From the NCBI GenBank assembly GCA_029820915.1, contig JALGUI010000135.1:1-6893 (forward strand): a stretch of DNA of 6,893 nucleotides, written 5' to 3'. The DNA is from Candidatus Zipacnadia bacterium. Its GTDB lineage: Bacteria; Armatimonadota; Zipacnadia; Zipacnadales; UBA5352. Below, in pieces: positions 1-5,923 of the stretch. Within the stretch, counting starts at the first letter, position 1; the number at the start of each line of letters is the position of its first letter. The notes beneath the pieces are model-generated. The model was not told where the DNA came from. It saw only the letters and a program-made list of their open reading frames with translations, and did no database searches. Made by a program: the position numbers and the translations under genes.

Positions 1-450
1 CCCACGCGCGGCGTCGATCCGGTGTCGCGCCGCGACCTGTGGCGCATCGTCTACGGCCTGCCCGCGCAGGGCGTCACGGTCCTGGTGACAACACCCGACG
101 CGGAGGAGGCCGAGCGCTGCGCGCGCCTGGGCGTCATCGCCGAGGGGCGCATCGTAGCGTCGGGGACGCCCGAAGAGCTCGTCGCCCGGCACACCGCGTC
201 GCCGGTCGAGATCGCGGCCGATGACCCGCGCGCCGCGCGCCGGACGCTCCGGGGGGCCGACGGCGTACAGGCCGTCTCCGCGCTGGGCGGGAGTCTGCGC
301 GTGAGCGTGGCCGAGGGCGGGCCGGGGCCGGACGAGCTGTCGCGCCTGCTGGCGGACGCGGGCGTCGGCGTGCCCCAGGCGCGCCACGTCGAGCCGCGGC
401 TGGAGGACGCGCTGCTGATGATCGAGGCGGAGCGCGAGCGCGATGACTGA
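1..450 (+). CDS. ABC transporter ATP-binding protein, C-terminal part (5' end outside window)
   Basis: The frame is open from base 1, so the start, Walker A, Q-loop, signature and Walker B lie upstream. The visible 149 residues begin in the D-loop (TRGVDPVSRRDLW), continue through the H-loop strand (VTVLVTTPDAEEAERC) and the usual DGRxxxxGTPxEL-like stretch (EGRIVASGTPEEL). They end in a C-terminal accessory domain closing with a PRLEDALLMI-like motif, which matches the PSLEDVF tail of the next gene. This is the DrrA/YbhF type of ATPase that powers ABC-2 exporters at the inner membrane. The H-loop histidine is replaced by proline (residue 32 of the visible part), so this is probably the degenerate half of an asymmetric ATPase pair. 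The stop overlaps the next ATG by 8 bases, which indicates translational coupling. Family is secure; substrate is unknown. Confidence 0.93.
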   Translation, partial: PTRGVDPVSRRDLWRIVYGLPAQGVTVLVTTPDAEEAERCARLGVIAEGRIVASGTPEELVARHTASPVEIAADDPRAARRTLRGADGVQAVSALGGSLRVSVAEGGPGPDELSRLLADAGVGVPQARHVEPRLEDALLMIEAERERDD

Positions 451-1390
451 GGCCCCGGCGGTCGTGGTCGAGGACCTGACGAAGCGCTTCGGCGACTTCG
501 TGGCCGTCGATCACATCAGCTTCGCCATCGGCCGCGGTGAGGTCTTCGGCTTCCTCGGCCCCAACGGCGCGGGCAAGTCCACCACCATCCGCATGCTCAG
601 CGGGCTGCTGCTGCCCAGCGACGGTCGGGCGACGGTGGCGGGGCTGGACGCGGCGCGCGAGGCGGAGAGCCTGCGCCGCCGCATCGGCTACATGCCCCAG
701 CTCTTCTCACTCTACCCGGACCTGACCACGCGCGAGAACCTGGACTTCTATGGCGGCCTGTACGGCCTGTCCGACCGCGACATCGAGCGTCGCACCGACG
801 AACTCGTGGCCGTGATCGACCTCGGGCGCGTCGTCGATCAGCTCACCGGCACGCTCGCCACGGGCTGGCGGCAGCGGGCCGCCTTGGCCTGCGCCATCAT
901 CCACCAGCCGTCGATCGTCTTCCTTGACGAGCCCACCAGCGGCGTCGATCAGGCCGCGCGCCGGCAGTTCTGGGACCTCATCGGCGACCTCGCCGCCGCG
1001 GGCACCACGGTGCTGGTGACCACCCACCTCATGGGGGAGGCGGAGCGCTGCGATCGACTGGGGATGATTGACCGCGGTCGCCTCATCGCGCTCGACACGC
1101 CGCGGGCCCTGCTCGACACGCTCAGCGGCACGGTCTTCGTCGCCGAGGCCGAGCCGCCCCTGCAGGCCGTCGAGTTGCTTGCCGGGCAGGACTTCGTCCG
1201 GGATACGGCGCTCTCCGGGGCGCGGGTCCGCGTGCGGGTGGCGCGGGGCCTCAAGGACCCCGAGGGCGTGCTGGCGGATGCGCTGGTGGCCGGCGGTATC
1301 TCCGCCGGGCCCGTGCGGCCCGCCCGCCCGTCGCTCGAGGACGTCTTCGTCGCACTCGTGGGCGACGCGGGGGAGGGCGATGAGGCATGA
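443..1390 (+). CDS. ABC transporter ATP-binding protein (DrrA/YbhF C-terminal-domain type)
   Basis: This complete 315-residue ATPase has every nucleotide-binding element: Walker A GPNGAGKST (39-47), Q-loop Gln86 in GYMPQ, a signature-like LATGWRQR (138-145), Walker B SIVFLDE (157-163), D-loop SGVD (166-169) and the H-loop His195 in TTHLMGEAERC. Residues of about 225-315 form an accessory domain ending in SLEDVFVAL. The signature is not the classical LSGGQ but the LxxGWxQR form typical of the second ATPase half of YbhF-like drug exporters. It should bind and hydrolyse ATP on the cytoplasmic face, paired with the preceding ATPase and the following permease. The ATG at 443 has a GGAG ten bases upstream (429-432). 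It overlaps the previous stop by 8 bases and the next start by 4 (ATGA). In YbhF the two ATPase halves are fused; here they are separate genes. Confidence 0.96.
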   Translation: MTEAPAVVVEDLTKRFGDFVAVDHISFAIGRGEVFGFLGPNGAGKSTTIRMLSGLLLPSDGRATVAGLDAAREAESLRRRIGYMPQLFSLYPDLTTRENLDFYGGLYGLSDRDIERRTDELVAVIDLGRVVDQLTGTLATGWRQRAALACAIIHQPSIVFLDEPTSGVDQAARRQFWDLIGDLAAAGTTVLVTTHLMGEAERCDRLGMIDRGRLIALDTPRALLDTLSGTVFVAEAEPPLQAVELLAGQDFVRDTALSGARVRVRVARGLKDPEGVLADALVAGGISAGPVRPARPSLEDVFVALVGDAGEGDEA

Positions 1391-2538
1391 CCTACCCCGA
1401 TCCCCTCAGGCGCACGTTGGCCGTCGCGCGCGCCGAGTGGACGCACAACCGACGTGACGCGCGCAGCCTGGGCATCATCGTCCTGCTGCCCATCGTGCTC
1501 CTGGTGCTCTACGGCTACGCGATCAACTTCGACCTGCGCGAGCTGACCTTCGCCGTGCAGGACTGGGACCGCTCCGAGGCGAGCGCCGACCTCGTGGACA
1601 CCATGGTGCGCAGCGACTACTTCACGCTGCACGCGCTGGTCGAGGACACGCGCGAGATCGAGCGGCTCGTCGAGCGCGGCGAGGTGCGCTTCGCGCTCAT
1701 CATCATGCCCGGCTTCGGCGACGACATCGCCTCGGGCCGCACCGGGCGCGTACAGGTGCTGCTCGACGGCGCCGACTCGACCACCGCCGGGGTCGCGCTG
1801 GGGTACATGGAGGCGGTCGTCCGCAGCCACTCGGTCGATCTCGTGCGGCGCTGGGTGAAGCGATCGGGGCTCCCGGCGTCCGCCGCCGCGCCCGCGCTTG
1901 GCGTCGAGCCGCGTGTGCTCTACAACCCGGAACTCAAGAGCGTCAACTTCATCGTGCCCGGCCTGATCGCCGTCATCATGATGATGCTCGCCGCGCTGCT
2001 CACCTCCGGCTGCATCGTGCGCGAGCGCGAGGCCGGCAGCTTCGAGGGCCTCGCCGCCTCGCCCATCGCGCCCATGGAGATCATGCTGGGCAAGCTCGCC
2101 CCGTACGCGGCCATCGCCATCTTCGACGCCGTACTGTGCGTCGCGGCGGGCCGGCTGATCTTCGGTGTGGCGCCGCGCGGCGATCTGGGAGCCCTGCTCG
2201 CTACCTCGACGGTGTACCTGATCGCCTCGCTCGCCATCGGCCTGCTGATCTCGAGCGTCGCCCGCACTCACCAGGTGGCCACGCTGGTGGCCTTCCTGGC
2301 CACGATGCTGCCTACGATGCTGCTTACGGGTTTTGTCTTCCCGATCCGTTCGATGCCGGTCGTGCTGCAGTACATCGCGCAGGTCTTTCCGGCGACGCAT
2401 TTCCTGATCATCATCCGCGCCATCTACCTGAAGGGCGTCGGCCTCGGGCTATTCGTGCGCGAGGCCCTGTTGCTGGCGCTGATCGCGCTGGTGCTGGTGG
2501 TGGCGGCATCGAAGGCCTTCCGCAAGTCGTTGGAGTGA
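1387..2538 (+). CDS. ABC-2 type transporter permease (YbhS/YbhR-like)
   Basis: This 383-residue membrane subunit has the standard ABC-2 layout. There is a cytoplasmic N-terminus, then TM1 at about 28-47, then a long extracytoplasmic domain (about 48-185, beginning FDLRELTFAVQDWDRS). A five-helix cluster follows: about 186-206, 236-259, 270-291, 297-319 and 356-375. Family marks are the coupling-helix motif REREAGSFEGLAASP (212-226) and GFVFPIRSMP followed by QVFPATHFLIIIRAIYLKG (315-349). It forms the export path for a small molecule such as a drug or lipid-like compound; the substrate cannot be read from sequence. The ATG at 1387 overlaps the ATPase stop as ATGA, and GGAGGG (1372-1377) sits 9 bases upstream, so the start is firm. 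YbhFSR-type operons usually encode two permeases. Only one follows here, so it may homodimerise, or a partner lies outside the window. Confidence 0.95.
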   Translation: MTYPDPLRRTLAVARAEWTHNRRDARSLGIIVLLPIVLLVLYGYAINFDLRELTFAVQDWDRSEASADLVDTMVRSDYFTLHALVEDTREIERLVERGEVRFALIIMPGFGDDIASGRTGRVQVLLDGADSTTAGVALGYMEAVVRSHSVDLVRRWVKRSGLPASAAAPALGVEPRVLYNPELKSVNFIVPGLIAVIMMMLAALLTSGCIVREREAGSFEGLAASPIAPMEIMLGKLAPYAAIAIFDAVLCVAAGRLIFGVAPRGDLGALLATSTVYLIASLAIGLLISSVARTHQVATLVAFLATMLPTMLLTGFVFPIRSMPVVLQYIAQVFPATHFLIIIRAIYLKGVGLGLFVREALLLALIALVLVVAASKAFRKSLE

Positions 2539-2560
2539 ATGGATCAGTTTCGGGTTTCGA

Positions 2561-2625
2561 GCAACGGCAACAGCAAACGGTCAACGGCCGGGAGACGGCA
2601 ATCGGCAATCGGGGAAGGGCAATGG
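2561..2625. repeat. Degenerate 7-bp-period tract (CGGCAAT/CGGTCAA-like)
   Basis: CGG triplets recur at 2578, 2585, 2589, 2596, 2603 and 2610. Most steps are exactly 7 bases, and the units include CGGTCAA and two consecutive CGGCAAT. The tract begins about 20 bases after the permease stop. It reads as a decayed short tandem repeat rather than coding sequence. A related but weaker pattern (ACGGCGAACCGCCCGCTGAC on the minus strand) lies near 4682-4701, between the hydrolase and the SDR gene. Confidence 0.5.
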
Positions 2626-2762
2626 CGCGCTTGGTCTTCTGAGCGACTGTCACGCCGCTTGCGGCACGGGCATGATGGCCCGCCGGAGGGCATTGTCGCC
2701 GCCAGGTCAGTTCCTCGTTGGGTCGATGCGCCGCGCCGGCGTCGGTCGCTGGCCGTTTGCCT

Positions 2763-2819
2763 TTGCCGTGTGCCGCCAACGCCCTCGTTGGCGGGTCGCC
2801 CGAAGGGCGACGGCGGACG
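2763..2819 (+). repeat. REP-like palindromic element, copy A (double hairpin)
   Basis: Bases 2763-2801 are a 39-bp unit whose reverse complement occurs twice in tandem at 5924-6001. Its core is a perfect 9-bp stem, CCGCCAACG (2773-2781) with CGTTGGCGG (2786-2794), around the loop CCCT. A second perfect stem follows at once: GTCGCCC (2795-2801) with GGGCGAC (2805-2811) around GAA. The element ends in GGCGACGGCGGACG (2806-2819), which is also found at the matching edge of the element at 4733-4793. It lies between two convergent genes, 26 bases past the oxidoreductase stop. It may act as a transcription roadblock or mRNA 3'-end stabiliser; this role is inferred from position and structure. Confidence 0.8.
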
Positions 2820-2845
2820 ACGGGGCGGGAAGCGGCAGCGACATG

Positions 2846-3835
2846 CTACAGGTCGATGGCGCAGTGCTCCGCCGCGGACCGGACGGCGGCGAGGGCCGCG
2901 CGCAGGGCGGCGACGCCCTCCTCGGCCGTGCAGGTCGGGACGCGGTCGCCGTGGATCTGCTCGAGGAAGTCGGCCGCCTCAATGCGGTAGATGTCGTCCC
3001 GCCCGGTCACCACGGTCTCGACCTCAAAGCCCGGACGGTCGCGGTGGTAGATGCGCAGCTCATAGCTCTGCCAGTCGTACATCAGCGTCGCGTCGTCGCC
3101 GAAGACCTCCGTGATGGACCGCTGCGGGAGCTGCACGTAGTCGGCGTGGAACTGCGAGAGGGCGCCGGACTCGTGCACGCACACCGCGCTGAAGACGTTA
3201 GGCCGTGGCATCATCTCGAGATCGCCGAGGGTTGCGGACTCGGCGCTGACGCGCACGATGGGGCCGATGAGCAGGCGCAGGTAGTCGAGCAGGTGCGTGT
3301 AGTCGATGATCAGCGCGTTAGGCTCGGTCATGCGGTAAGGCGTGGTGGCGCACATGAGCGTGAAGTAGGTGCCGACCATGGCACGCCCGCCGACGATGTT
3401 GCCGCAGATGCCCGACTCGACCAGCTCGACGAGCCGCCGCAAGCCGGCGTGCGAGCGCAGTGAGTAGCCAACGGTGAGCATCGTGTCGGCCGCGGCCGCG
3501 GCCTCGGCGATCGCCTGCGCGGCCTCGACAGTGTCGGCCACGGGCTTCTCGCACATCACATGGCAGCCCGCCTCGAGCGCCGCCACAGCCATCGGCATGT
3601 GCAGGTGGTTGGGGGTGCAGACATAGACGGCGTCGGGCTCGGCGGCCAGGGCCTCATCGAAGTCGGCGAAGCCCCGGGAGCCGGGGGCCTCGTCAAGGGC
3701 GATCCTCAGGTTCTCCTCGACCCTGTCACACACCAGCACCTCGACCCGCGGGAACTCGGCAAGCAGGCGGGCGTGGCGGCGGCCGATGGAGCCACAGCCG
3801 ACAACGAGCACGCGGGTGGGGGGGATCATGACCAT
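2846..3835 (-). CDS. Gfo/Idh/MocA family NAD(P)-dependent oxidoreductase
   Basis: This 329-residue protein has the family's usual length. An N-terminal Rossmann fold carries the dinucleotide motif VLVVGCGSIGRRH (9-21), then the VYVCTPNHLHMPMAVAALEAG segment and the diagnostic EKP (96-98) in HVMCEKPVADTVEAAQ. The C-terminal alpha/beta substrate domain includes IIDYTHLLDYLRLL (176-189), whose His181 and Asp184 match the conserved HxxD-type catalytic region. Members oxidise or reduce sugars, inositols and related polyols in the cytoplasm; the specific substrate is unknown. GGAGGG (minus strand, 3844-3849) lies 8 bases before ATG 3835, which favours this start over the second ATG at 3829. It overlaps the SDR stop by 10 bases, so the two are translationally coupled and probably act on the same pathway. 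Confidence 0.95.
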   Translation of the reverse strand: MVMIPPTRVLVVGCGSIGRRHARLLAEFPRVEVLVCDRVEENLRIALDEAPGSRGFADFDEALAAEPDAVYVCTPNHLHMPMAVAALEAGCHVMCEKPVADTVEAAQAIAEAAAAADTMLTVGYSLRSHAGLRRLVELVESGICGNIVGGRAMVGTYFTLMCATTPYRMTEPNALIIDYTHLLDYLRLLIGPIVRVSAESATLGDLEMMPRPNVFSAVCVHESGALSQFHADYVQLPQRSITEVFGDDATLMYDWQSYELRIYHRDRPGFEVETVVTGRDDIYRIEAADFLEQIHGDRVPTCTAEEGVAALRAALAAVRSAAEHCAIDL

Positions 3836-4644
3836 GCGGTGAACCCTCCATCGACGGGCAGGTTGAGCCCGGTGACGTAGGCGGAGGCATCGGAGGCCAG
3901 GAAGACCACTGCGCCCTTGAGGTCCACGCCGTCGCGGCCCATGCGGCCGAGCATTACGTGCATGTTGTAGCGGCGGATGAACTCCTCGGGCTGACCACGC
4001 TCGAAGCCGCCGGGGGAGATGGCGTTGACGCGGATGCCGTGCCTGCCGTTCTCAGCCGCCAGGTCGCGCGTGTAGCCGATGATCCCGGCCTTGGCCGTCG
4101 AGTAGTCGCACATGTTGGGCACCATGTCCTCGGAGCCCTCGTACACCCAGCGGTCGCGGCCGACCATGCCGGAGATCGAGCCGATGTTGACGATGGAACC
4201 GCCGCCCTGCGCCTTCATATGCCGGACGGCGCAGCGGCAGCAGTTGAAGGTCCCGACGATGTTCAGGCGGACGACGAACTCGAAGTCCTCGGGCGAGCGC
4301 TCGTCGGTGGTGACGCCGCCGGAGGTCAGGCGCGCGCCGCCCGCGTTGTTGACGAGCACGTCCAGGCGACCGTACTCGTCGATGACGCGCGCGAAGCCGT
4401 CCTCGACCGCCGCGGCGTCGGTGATGTCGAGGCCCACGGGCAGCACGCGCACGCCGATCTGGTCGGTCAGCTCAGCGGCAATGCGCTCGGCCTTGTCGGG
4501 CTCGCGCGAGGTGATGACGAGGTCGGCGCCCGCCTCACCGAGCGCCTCGGCCATGTCGAGGCCGAGGTTCTGGGCGCCACCGGTGACCATGGCAACGCGG
4601 CCGGCGAGGTCGAAGAGGTCACTGATGTGCGGGCCTCGGGGCAT
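3826..4644 (-). CDS. SDR family NAD(P)-dependent oxidoreductase (gluconate 5-dehydrogenase-like)
   Basis: From ATG 4644 this gives 272 residues, a classical SDR length. Visible are the cofactor motif TGGAQNLG (21-28), NNAGG (99-103), the active-site Asn128 in RLNIVGTFN, the Ser region NIGSISG (153-159), the YSTAK catalytic Tyr181 and Lys185, and the C-terminal SDASAYVTGLNLPVDGGF. Two departures are seen. Asn26 replaces the middle glycine of TGxxxGxG, and about 10 extra residues sit between the Ser motif and Tyr181. It likely interconverts a sugar-acid or polyol hydroxyl and ketone with NAD(P). GGAGG (4654-4658) is 9 bases before ATG 4644 but abuts the in-frame ATG at 4653, so 4644 is preferred. 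The open frame continues far upstream inside the hydrolase gene, but that part is an out-of-frame reading. Confidence 0.94.
   Translation of the reverse strand: MPRGPHISDLFDLAGRVAMVTGGAQNLGLDMAEALGEAGADLVITSREPDKAERIAAELTDQIGVRVLPVGLDITDAAAVEDGFARVIDEYGRLDVLVNNAGGARLTSGGVTTDERSPEDFEFVVRLNIVGTFNCCRCAVRHMKAQGGGSIVNIGSISGMVGRDRWVYEGSEDMVPNMCDYSTAKAGIIGYTRDLAAENGRHGIRVNAISPGGFERGQPEEFIRRYNMHVMLGRMGRDGVDLKGAVVFLASDASAYVTGLNLPVDGGFTAWS
3844..3849 (-). promoter_or_regulatory. Ribosome binding site deciding the Gfo/Idh/MocA start
   Basis: The minus strand reads GGAGGG eight bases before ATG 3835, inside the 3' end of the SDR gene. The alternative ATG at 3829, which overlaps the SDR stop as ATGA, would be 14 bases away, so 3835 is the better start. 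Confidence 0.75.
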
Positions 4645-4653
4645 GGCGATCAT

Positions 4654-4658
4654 CCTCC
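4654..4658 (-). promoter_or_regulatory. Ribosome binding site deciding the SDR start
   Basis: The minus strand reads GGAGG with 9 bases to ATG 4644. The earlier in-frame ATG at 4653 directly touches this site with no spacer, which makes it an unlikely initiator. Confidence 0.75.
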
Positions 4659-4732
4659 ACGGACGGGTGGCTTGCGCGGTCAGCGGGCGGTTCGCCGTAG
4701 GAGGGGGCGTTTCCTGTCGGCACTGCCGCCGT

Positions 4733-4793
4733 TCCGTGGTGCGGACGACCTCGTCCGCACGCCGTTCGCGACGGTAGACGGCGACGGCGGACG
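4733..4793 (+). repeat. REP-like palindromic element, variant copy B
   Basis: A perfect 9-bp stem, GTGCGGACG (4739-4747) with CGTCCGCAC (4752-4760), surrounds the loop ACCT. It has the same geometry as copy A: same stem length, same loop length and shared core ACG-NCCT-CGT, but a different outer stem that still pairs. A weaker small stem follows (CCGT 4762-4765 with ACGG 4771-4774). The element ends in GGCGACGGCGGACG (4780-4793), identical to 2806-2819. It begins 3 bases past the hydrolase stop and lies in the 152-bp gap before the SDR gene, so it would be transcribed between the two coding parts if they share an mRNA. Membership in the same family as copy A is inferred. Confidence 0.7.
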
Positions 4794-4796
4794 GCA

Positions 4797-5816
4797 TCAG
4801 GCGAGGGCGGAGGCGATGAAGGCGTAGGCCCGCTCGCGGACCTCGGGCGGGAAGTCGTGGCCGCACTCGGGATGCGCGGCGACGAGGCGGTCGGTGGCGG
4901 CGTACAGACCGTAGACGGGGCGAGCCGAGTCGAGGCAGTCGGTGACGCCGGACAGCTCGAAGTTGCCGTCGGCGGTCGGGGCGTTGACGAAGACCGCGCG
5001 TGGGGCGATGGTGCCCAGGATCTCCGTGAAGTCGAACGGCATCTGGGCCGGGTCGCAGCCGTACCGCTCGGCGATGCGCGGCATGTAGCCCCGGTGCGAC
5101 CAGCCCGTCAGGTCGCCGCCCATATACTTGAAGAACGAGTTGAAGCCGCAGCTCGTCACCGCCACGCGCAGGCGCTCGTCGAAGGCCGCCACGTAGAGGG
5201 AGTTGTGCCCGCCCAGCGAGTGGCCGATGCAGCCGATGCGGCTTGAGTCCACTTCGTCGAGCGAGGCCAGCAGGTCCACCGCGCGCTCGTGATTCCAGAT
5301 GCCCTTCATGGTCGCGGCGACGTAGCCCATCGCGTAGGCGTCGATGTGGTAGTCGCCGTAGCCGGGGTAGTCGGGCGCGAGGGTGACGAAGCCGCGCTCG
5401 GCCAGCTCGCGAGCGTAGTGGAGGTTGGGCTTGTCGCCGAGGCCCGCTGGCTGGGACTTGCCGATCTCCGTGGTCTGATGCAGGCAGAGCATGGCCGGGC
5501 CAGGCTCCCGCGCCGCGTCGGGGATGAAGAGATACGCCGGGACGCGGTCGCCCTCCTCGGCAACGAAGGTGAGCTTGCGGCGGGTCCAGCCGTCGCCGCG
5601 CACCTCGTCGGTCACCTCGGGTTCGAGGGGCACCATCTTCGCTGCGCATGGGTGTTCGCCCATGACGAGCTGCATGGACGCGAGGATGTGCGTGCGGCGG
5701 TGCCGCCAGTCCTCGACGGTCTCGACGGGCCGCTCGCGGCCCTCATCGTCGATCCAGACCATCAGGTTGGCGTGGTCGGGGTAGGTGGGCGGGGGCGTGG
5801 TGTCGTGGCGCGGCAT
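4797..5816 (-). CDS. Alpha/beta hydrolase, acetylxylan-esterase / dienelactone-hydrolase-like
   Basis: This 339-residue enzyme shows an alpha/beta hydrolase core from about residue 80. Strands carry VPAYLFIPDAA and GPAMLCLHQT (oxyanion region), followed by LAPDYPGYGDYH. The nucleophile elbow is GHSLGGH with Ser200, the likely acid is Asp283 in APTADGNFEL, and the general base is His320 in CGHDFPPEV. The N-terminal 80 residues (WRHRRTHILASMQLVMG) are a family-typical helical extension. No signal peptide is seen, so a cytoplasmic esterase or lactonase acting on a small imported substrate is likely; PF12715-like enzymes are the closest match I recall. The start at 5816 is supported by an AGGTGATC Shine-Dalgarno. 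It is the first gene of the minus-strand set, 152 bases ahead of the SDR gene. The exact ester is unknown. Confidence 0.93.
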   Translation of the reverse strand: MPRHDTTPPPTYPDHANLMVWIDDEGRERPVETVEDWRHRRTHILASMQLVMGEHPCAAKMVPLEPEVTDEVRGDGWTRRKLTFVAEEGDRVPAYLFIPDAAREPGPAMLCLHQTTEIGKSQPAGLGDKPNLHYARELAERGFVTLAPDYPGYGDYHIDAYAMGYVAATMKGIWNHERAVDLLASLDEVDSSRIGCIGHSLGGHNSLYVAAFDERLRVAVTSCGFNSFFKYMGGDLTGWSHRGYMPRIAERYGCDPAQMPFDFTEILGTIAPRAVFVNAPTADGNFELSGVTDCLDSARPVYGLYAATDRLVAAHPECGHDFPPEVRERAYAFIASALA

Positions 5817-5820
5817 CGGT

Positions 5821-5833
5821 GATCACCTCTCCT
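5821..5833 (-). promoter_or_regulatory. Extended Shine-Dalgarno of the hydrolase gene
   Basis: The minus strand reads AGGAGAGGTGATC just before ATG 5816. AGGTGATC is an unusually long complement to the 16S rRNA 3' end. This predicts strong initiation for the first gene of the set and fixes its start. The adjoining bases make a perfect 10-bp dyad, GGTGATCACC (5818-5827), probably incidental. Confidence 0.7.
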
Positions 5834-5855
5834 GCGGACAACACGAATCATCGGA

Positions 5856-5879
5856 CGCGCCGCTGTGCAAGGCGGCGCG
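5856..5879. repeat. Hairpin with 8-bp GC stem
   Basis: CGCGCCGC (5856-5863) pairs perfectly with GCGGCGCG (5872-5879) around an 8-base loop. It lies 40 bases before the hydrolase start in the divergent region. On the minus strand the loop contains TTGCAC, a possible -35-like hexamer, but no good -10 box follows at the right spacing, so no promoter is called. It may be a regulatory dyad or another member of the local palindrome cluster. Confidence 0.55.
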
Positions 5880-5899
5880 CCCACAGGTGCGTCATTGCC

Positions 5900-5914
5900 G
5901 GCAGGAATCCTGCC
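5900..5914. repeat. Short dyad GGCAGGA-A-TCCTGCC
   Basis: Perfect 7-bp half-sites flank a single A between two divergent genes. The centre is too tight for a full RNA hairpin, so as DNA it has the form of a dimeric regulator's operator. It lies about 84 bases upstream of the hydrolase start and 9 bases from the tandem palindromic repeats, so it may instead belong to that repeat cluster. No binding factor can be named. Confidence 0.4.
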
Positions 5915-5923
5915 TCGGACGGC

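Larger units (their letters stand above)
2539..2845. other. Convergent intergenic region, 307 bp
   Basis: This gap separates the end of the exporter operon (+) from the end of the oxidoreductase gene (-). I see no convincing gene: the open frames crossing it have no family similarity I recognise and continue as antisense shadows of the neighbours. It holds a degenerate heptamer tract (2561-2625), about 135 bp without recognisable structure, and a double-hairpin palindromic element (2763-2819) that could end transcription from either side. No hairpin here is followed by a clear T-run, so no classical intrinsic terminator is called. Confidence 0.7.

Noticed and set aside
949..2400. 483-codon open frame on the minus strand opposite the ABC genes
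   Set aside because: It is antisense to two clearly recognised ABC genes, is composed of His/Arg/Asp-rich filler with no recognisable domain, and is expected in GC-rich DNA.
2655..2695. Possible hairpin around GGGCATGATGGCCC
   Set aside because: Only about five base pairs form before mismatches, which is unremarkable in GC-rich DNA.
2773..2811. Classical intrinsic terminator between the convergent genes
   Set aside because: The hairpins are strong, but neither strand has a T-run directly after them, so only a possible structural roadblock is proposed.
2672..3463. 263-codon open frame on the plus strand across the spacer and the oxidoreductase gene
   Set aside because: It is antisense to the Gfo/Idh/MocA gene for most of its length and shows no family motif.
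3958..4827. 289-codon open frame on the plus strand opposite the SDR gene
   Set aside because: It mirrors the SDR gene on the other strand, with Val/Ala/Asp/Gly-biased composition and no domain signature.
4645..5649. Upstream extension of the SDR reading frame to about 600 residues
   Set aside because: The extra part is Arg/Pro-rich and lies out of frame inside the well-supported hydrolase gene. A good ribosome site places the SDR start at 4644.
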